DNA from: DASROJ01 sp035646975 | GTDB lineage: Bacteria > Acidobacteriota > Polarisedimenticolia > JACPZX01 > DASXTC01 | Direction: 5' to 3' | Length of the DNA: 18,277 bases | NCBI GenBank assembly: GCA_035646975.1 | Contig: DASROJ010000039.1 | Location: forward strand, 1 to 18,277 | Shown: positions 14,720 through 18,277 of the stretch, in pieces | Numbering within the stretch: the first letter of the stretch is position 1 | How the letters are laid out: the number at the start of each line of letters is the position of its first letter | Translations under genes and position numbers: made by a program | Notes under the pieces: generated by a model | What the model was told of the DNA's origin: nothing | The model's input: the letters and a program-made list of their open reading frames with translations, nothing else | The model's database searches: none

Positions 14720-16431
14720 CGCTCCCCTTCCAGCTTCCGGCGCGCACCGGCGGGCGCTCGCTCCGGCCTGTTGAGCAGCGCGGCGGCATGCCGTCTCGCC
14801 GTGGCCAGAGGCGAGCCGCCCAGCATCCTCGCCAGCTCGTCGATCCTGCCCGCATCATCGAGAAGAAGGACTTCGGCCCTGGTGCGCGCCCCCGTTGTTT
14901 TCTTCGTGACCTGGAAATGCCGATCGGCAAACGACGCGATCTGGGGCAGGTGCGTCACACAGAGAACCTGCTGCCGGCATCCGAGCGCCCCGAGGCGTTG
15001 CCCGACCACTTCGGCTACCTGCCCACCGATCCCGCTGTCCACCTCGTCGAAGACCAGAGTCCTCTCGTCGGTGCGGCCTGCCTGGGCCGCGTTGCGCACC
15101 GCCAGCATCAGCCGCGACAACTCTCCGCCCGATGCGATGCGCGACAGCTGCCGCATCTCTTCGCCCCGGTTCGGGGCGATCAGGAAGACGATGGAGTCCA
15201 TCCCGTGCGGACTCGGCTCGGTGTCCTGTGAGCGCTCCACCTCGATCTCCATCCGGGTTCCATCCATGGCCAGCGACTTGAGCTCCTGTTCGACGGCCTT
15301 CTCCAGACGCCTCGCCGCCCTGCTTCTCGCGGTGGAGAGGTCGCCAGCCTGCTTCAGGTACCGGGCGCGGGCCTGGACGATCTCCCCTTCGAGCTCTTCC
15401 AGCCGCGCGGCAACGCCCCCCAGCGCGGCGAGATCCGAAACGGCCCGCGCATGGTACTCCAGGATGTCCGCCAGCGACGCACCATACTTTCGGCGCAGCC
15501 GATCCAGCTCCGAGAGACGGGCCGCCACCTGCTCGAGACGCGCCGGATCGAACTCCTCCCGATCGACGTACCTGGAAAGCCCCCGGGCCGCCTCGGATGC
15601 GGCCGCGCGCGCCTCCCGGATCGCGTCCAGCAGCTCCGCCGCGTGGGGATCGATCGCGGCCAGACGGGCCGCGCACTCCTCGGCGCCGGCGAGGCGAGCC
15701 ATCACCGAGTCGTCGTCCTCGCTCAGCAGCGTGAAGCCGCGGGTCGCCAGCCGCGCGATCTCCTCCGCGTGACGCAGCAGGCTCTCCTCCCGATGGAGCT
15801 CCTCGTCCTCGCCCGGCCGGATCGCCGCGGCCTCGATCTCGGAGATCTCGATGCTCAGCGTGTCCTGCCGGCGCGCCCGCTCACGTTCGCGTCCCGCGAG
15901 ATCATCCCGCTCCCGCTCGTGCTGCCTCAGAACGGCGCAGCTCGCCGCGACATCGCGTCGGGTCTCCAGGGCCCCGGCAAACCGGTCCAGCGCGTCCTGC
16001 TGCCCTTCGGAGTGCAGCAGCGACTGATGCTGGTGCTGCCCGTGCAGGTCGGCAAGCGCCTCGCCGAGCGTCTTGAGCGTTGCCAGGGTCACCATCCGGC
16101 CGTTGACGAGACAGCGCCCGCGGCCGTTGGCCAGCAGCTCGCGGCGAATCACCAGCTCGCCGCCCTCCAGCTCCTCGATGCCCGTGATCCGGGCGAGGTG
16201 CGCGAGGTCTGTCCGGCGTGAAAGGTCGAACTGCGCTTCGACGACGAGCCGATCGCAGCCGGTGCGAACCAGATCCGTGCTGCCTCGTTCGCCGAGGATG
16301 AGTCCGATCGCATCGACGATGATCGATTTGCCGGCGCCGGTCTCCCCCGTCAGGACGTTGAGGCCCGGGCCTGGCTCGATCGAGACGTCGTCGAGGATCG
16401 CGAGGTTGGTTATCTTCAGAAAGGAGAGCAT
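14716..16431 (-). CDS. recN: DNA repair protein RecN
   Basis: SMC-like ATPase that acts early in double-strand break repair by recombination. The 571-residue product opens MLSFLKITNLAI, the standard RecN N-terminus. Walker A GETGAGKS is at 29-36; a long coiled-coil region fills the middle (about 160-370), rich in Arg, Glu and Ala; the ABC signature SGGELSRLMLAV and Walker B LVFDEVDSGIGG follow near the C-terminus. An upstream in-frame GTG (16468-16470) would add 13 atypical residues and has no ribosome binding site, while GGAG precedes the chosen ATG. It is the first gene of a recN-coaD-aminotransferase run. No LexA-type operator is obvious in its promoter. Confidence 0.96.
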   Translation of the reverse strand: MLSFLKITNLAILDDVSIEPGPGLNVLTGETGAGKSIIVDAIGLILGERGSTDLVRTGCDRLVVEAQFDLSRRTDLAHLARITGIEELEGGELVIRRELLANGRGRCLVNGRMVTLATLKTLGEALADLHGQHQHQSLLHSEGQQDALDRFAGALETRRDVAASCAVLRQHERERDDLAGRERERARRQDTLSIEISEIEAAAIRPGEDEELHREESLLRHAEEIARLATRGFTLLSEDDDSVMARLAGAEECAARLAAIDPHAAELLDAIREARAAASEAARGLSRYVDREEFDPARLEQVAARLSELDRLRRKYGASLADILEYHARAVSDLAALGGVAARLEELEGEIVQARARYLKQAGDLSTARSRAARRLEKAVEQELKSLAMDGTRMEIEVERSQDTEPSPHGMDSIVFLIAPNRGEEMRQLSRIASGGELSRLMLAVRNAAQAGRTDERTLVFDEVDSGIGGQVAEVVGQRLGALGCRQQVLCVTHLPQIASFADRHFQVTKKTTGARTRAEVLLLDDAGRIDELARMLGGSPLATARRHAAALLNRPERAPAGARRKLEGER

Positions 16432-16489
16432 AGACTCCGGGAGCGGAGGAGGGCGGGCTCCGAGATGCACGCTTGCGAATTCGTCGCTG

Positions 16490-16519
16490 ATGCTACCACC
16501 CGATTTTCCGAAGTGTCAA
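16490..16519 (-). promoter_or_regulatory. Promoter of recN
   Basis: On the minus strand a perfect TTGACA (16514-16519) is followed after 18 nt by TAGCAT (16490-16495). The spacer ends in TGG, giving an extended -10 (TG-N-TAGCAT). Transcription would start near 16483, about 50 nt before the recN ATG. It is back to back with the tolQ promoter. Confidence 0.65.
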
Positions 16520-16559
16520 GATAAAGGCCTGCGCACGCGTGGTTTGGGGTGCGATGTCG

Positions 16560-16588
16560 TTGACAGCACGATCCCCCTCTGCTAAAGT
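16560..16588 (+). promoter_or_regulatory. Promoter of the tolQ-tolR-tonB/tolA operon
   Basis: A perfect TTGACA (16560-16565) is followed after exactly 17 nt by TAAAGT (16583-16588); the spacer ends in TGC, an extended -10. Transcription would start near 16595, about 50 nt before the proposed tolQ start. Its -35 lies 40 bp from the -35 of the divergent recN promoter. Confidence 0.7.
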
Positions 16589-16636
16589 CCGCCCAGCCTC
16601 GCGGGAACTCTGCGCACTTGTGTTGACTCGTTGCAT

Positions 16637-16650
16637 GGAGGTTCCCCATT
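16637..16650 (+). promoter_or_regulatory. tolQ ribosome binding site pointing to an ATT start
   Basis: GGAGGT (16637-16642) is a full-strength Shine-Dalgarno. Six nt after GGAGG lies ATT (16648-16650), in frame with tolQ. No ATG, GTG or TTG is in frame between the upstream stop (16624-16626) and the TTG at 16672, which has no ribosome binding site. Confidence 0.5.
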
Positions 16651-17433
16651 CAGTTCCTCCAGATTCGTGCATTGGCACACTCAGCGGCCGCAGGCCTGGC
16701 ACAACCCGGCCAGGCGACAGTCTTTCCCGCACAGGGATTTCAGGGTGACGTCCTCAGCCTCATCGTCCACTCCGGGCCGGTGGCCCAGCTCGTGCTCCTC
16801 GTGCTTGGATTCTTCTCCGTGATGTCGTGGGCGATCATGGCCGAGCGTTTCCGGGCCATCTCGCGCGCCGAGCGCGAAGACCGGCTGTTGATGGACCGCC
16901 TGCGCGCCCAGTCGAGCCTCGCCGACATCCGCGATTTCTGCGAGAAGCTTCCGCTCAGCCCGATGGCGCACGTCTACCGCGCCGGGTTCAGGGAAATGTC
17001 GCGTACGGGGTCAGGGCGGCGGGGTGCCGAAGGCGGCGCGGCTGTCGTCGTTGCCGGCGAAGCCGGCTCCGCCACGATGTCGCGTATTCTCGAGCGCTCC
17101 ATGTCAGCCGCCTCCTCCGAGGCTCAGGGAAAGCTGGAACGGTTTCTGGGATTTCTGGCCTCCACCGCGGCGGCCGCCCCCTTCATCGGGCTGTTCGGCA
17201 CCGTCTGGGGGATCATGAACGCCTTCCGTTCCATCGGGCTGATCGGCACAGCCAACCTCGCCACCGTGGCGCCAGGCATCTCCGAGGCGCTGATCACGAC
17301 CGCGGCAGGCCTCGCGGCGGCAATTCCCGCGGTTCTCGGCTACAACTACTTCAATAACCGCCTTCGGTCCATCGGCAACAGGTTGGACAATTTCATTGCC
17401 GAGGTGCTGAACCGGTTCGAAAAGGCGTCCTGA
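16648..17433 (+). CDS. tolQ: TolQ/ExbB-family proton channel subunit
   Basis: Inner-membrane MotA/TolQ/ExbB protein that, with TolR, converts proton flow into force on the cell envelope. Features from the ATT start (261 residues): a first membrane span around SGPVAQLVLLVLGFFSVMSWAIM (about 43-65), a cytoplasmic loop with a Gly/Ala-rich insert, a second span at FLASTAAAAPFIGLFGTVWGIMNAF (the family signature, about 171-195), and a third at EALITTAAGLAAAIPAVLGYNYF. The start is uncertain: the only strong ribosome binding site points to ATT 16648, while the first ordinary start codon is TTG 16672 (253 residues). The tolR ATG overlaps its stop by one base. TolQ is favoured over ExbB by context, without certainty. 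Confidence 0.92.
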   Translation: MQFLQIRALAHSAAAGLAQPGQATVFPAQGFQGDVLSLIVHSGPVAQLVLLVLGFFSVMSWAIMAERFRAISRAEREDRLLMDRLRAQSSLADIRDFCEKLPLSPMAHVYRAGFREMSRTGSGRRGAEGGAAVVVAGEAGSATMSRILERSMSAASSEAQGKLERFLGFLASTAAAAPFIGLFGTVWGIMNAFRSIGLIGTANLATVAPGISEALITTAAGLAAAIPAVLGYNYFNNRLRSIGNRLDNFIAEVLNRFEKAS

Positions 17434-17900
17434 TGGCGGCGGCGATCCAGTCCTCCGCCCGGCGCGGGCGCGCGCGGAGCAGCCTGGCCGAGATCAACGT
17501 GACGCCACTGGTGGATGTCGTGCTCGTGCTGCTCATCATCTTCATGGTGACCGCGCCGATGATGCAGCGTGGCGTCGACGTCCAGCTTCCGCGCGCCGAA
17601 AGCGCCACCGGACAGGAGGAGCAGCGTCTGATCGTCACCATCGACCGCACCAACCGGATCTACCTCAACGAGTCGTCCATGGCGCTGAGCGAGCTGGAAC
17701 AGCATCTCGGCACCGTGGCCTCCGGTTACAAGGATCCCTTCGTGTACCTGCGCGCGGACCAGTCGGTGCCGTACGGTCGCGTCATGGCGGTGATGGACCG
17801 GATCAAGAAGGCGGGAATCGAAAGGGTCGGGCTGGTCACGGAGCCGGGCCCGGTGGAGAGCGGGCCGGCGTCTTCATCGCGCCAGCCTCGTCGACGATGA
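17433..17900 (+). CDS. tolR: TolR/ExbD-family biopolymer transport protein
   Basis: Partner of TolQ; a single-span membrane protein with a periplasmic domain. The 155-residue product has a basic N-terminus, then LAEINVTPLVDVVLVLLIIFMVTAPMM (about 18-44), which includes the conserved NVTPLVDV motif whose aspartate is the proton-carrying residue in this family. The periplasmic domain follows, with VYLRADQSVPYGRVMAVMDRIKKAGIERVGLVTEP (about 103-137), and a short Ser/Arg-rich tail. The ATG shares one base with the tolQ stop, and the stop overlaps the next ATG by 4 bp (ATGA), so all three genes are translationally coupled. TolR and ExbD cannot be separated by sequence alone here. Confidence 0.93.
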   Translation: MAAAIQSSARRGRARSSLAEINVTPLVDVVLVLLIIFMVTAPMMQRGVDVQLPRAESATGQEEQRLIVTIDRTNRIYLNESSMALSELEQHLGTVASGYKDPFVYLRADQSVPYGRVMAVMDRIKKAGIERVGLVTEPGPVESGPASSSRQPRRR

Positions 17901-18277
17901 AGATCAGGATCGCATGGGGCGAAGGCTCCGAACAGTTTCTCATGAAGATGGCCGCATGGTCGGCGGCGGTGCACGTCGTGGCGTTGATTGTCTTCTCGGT
18001 CATCCCGCGATTCACCACGCCCGTGAAAGCTCCACGCGCGACCATCGCCGAGATCGTGCCCGCATCGGCGCTCTTTCCACAGGAGCCTCGCGGTGGCGCT
18101 CTGCCGGACACCGCCGGTCCCGCGAAGCCGCCCTCGCCGGCGCCGGAAAAACCCTCTGCGCCGGAGCTGACCCCGTCGCAGCGTGCCGATGCCGCCAGGC
18201 AGGCCCTCAAGCAGAAGGCCCCGCCCCTCAGGAAAGAAACCGCGGCCGTCCCCTCTTCGAGCTCGCCGAGCCCGAAG
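17897..18277 (+). CDS. TonB/TolA-like energy transducer (partial, 3' end outside window)
   Basis: Open frame from ATG 17897-17899 to the window edge, 127 codons without a stop. It has a short cytoplasmic N-terminus, one membrane span at about 18-36 (MAAWSAAVHVVALIVFSVI) and a periplasmic region rich in Pro, Ala and Lys (KPPSPAPEKPSAPELTPSQ), continuing with the more helical RADAARQALKQKAP. This is the usual layout of TonB or TolA, the proteins that span the periplasm and are driven by the preceding channel. A conserved C-terminal domain would decide between them but lies beyond the window. The 4-bp overlap with tolR supports its place in the operon. Confidence 0.8.
   Translation, partial: MKIRIAWGEGSEQFLMKMAAWSAAVHVVALIVFSVIPRFTTPVKAPRATIAEIVPASALFPQEPRGGALPDTAGPAKPPSPAPEKPSAPELTPSQRADAARQALKQKAPPLRKETAAVPSSSSPSPK

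Noticed and set aside
16432..16600. LexA-type SOS box for recN
   Set aside because: No convincing inverted repeat of any known LexA type was seen; the only paired signals are the divergent -35 boxes.
16635..16748. Short leader ORF from the ATG at 16635 overlapping the tolQ start
   Set aside because: The ATG overlaps the tolQ Shine-Dalgarno and has no ribosome binding site of its own; the product has no recognisable features.

Overview
The window is a GC-rich stretch of bacterial chromosome packed with housekeeping genes. Fourteen genes lie on the minus strand and three on the plus strand, and no noncoding gap exceeds about 240 bp. The host is a diderm (Gram-negative-type) bacterium, because it carries apolipoprotein N-acyltransferase (lnt), Tol/Ton proton-channel genes (tolQ, tolR, a TonB/TolA-like start) and a type IV pilus retraction ATPase (pilT). 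It also has the HrcA-type heat-shock operon hrcA-grpE-dnaK-dnaJ-prmA-rsmE, in the same order as in Bacillus, which is unlike most Proteobacteria. A deep-branching high-GC diderm such as Acidobacteriota is my guess from this combination; the sequence does not prove it.

Layout on the minus strand, in transcription order from right to left: recN, coaD and an aspartate aminotransferase (16431 to 13001, overlapping or abutting, behind a good sigma-70-like promoter); a 74-bp gap with three 17-bp tandem repeats; nfeD, a slipin/stomatin gene, a SPOR-domain gene, lnt and prfB (12926 to 7483, tightly packed); a 98-bp gap with a near-consensus promoter whose -35 box sits inside a GC palindrome; the heat-shock operon hrcA-grpE-dnaK-dnaJ-prmA-rsmE (7384 to 989); a 241-bp gap with another good promoter; and pilT, which runs off the left edge. 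On the plus strand a promoter diverging from that of recN drives tolQ-tolR-tonB/tolA, which runs off the right edge.

The clusters make functional sense. HrcA, GrpE, DnaK and DnaJ form a self-regulated chaperone set, followed by two translation-apparatus methyltransferases. NfeD protease and slipin are a known membrane-quality-control pair, here next to an envelope SPOR protein and the lipoprotein-maturation enzyme Lnt. prfB encodes release factor 2 and needs the classic programmed +1 frameshift at CUU-UGA-C, so it appears as two ORFs. TolQ/TolR and the TonB/TolA-like protein would energise the outer membrane from the proton gradient.

I found no new defence system, mobile element, CRISPR array or RNA gene. 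The points worth checking are regulatory or at gene boundaries: no CIRCE element ahead of hrcA but a palindrome over the -35 box, a possible AUU start for tolQ, tandem repeats and possible leaderless start at nfeD, and loss of family similarity in the last 36 or so bases of pilT at the window edge.
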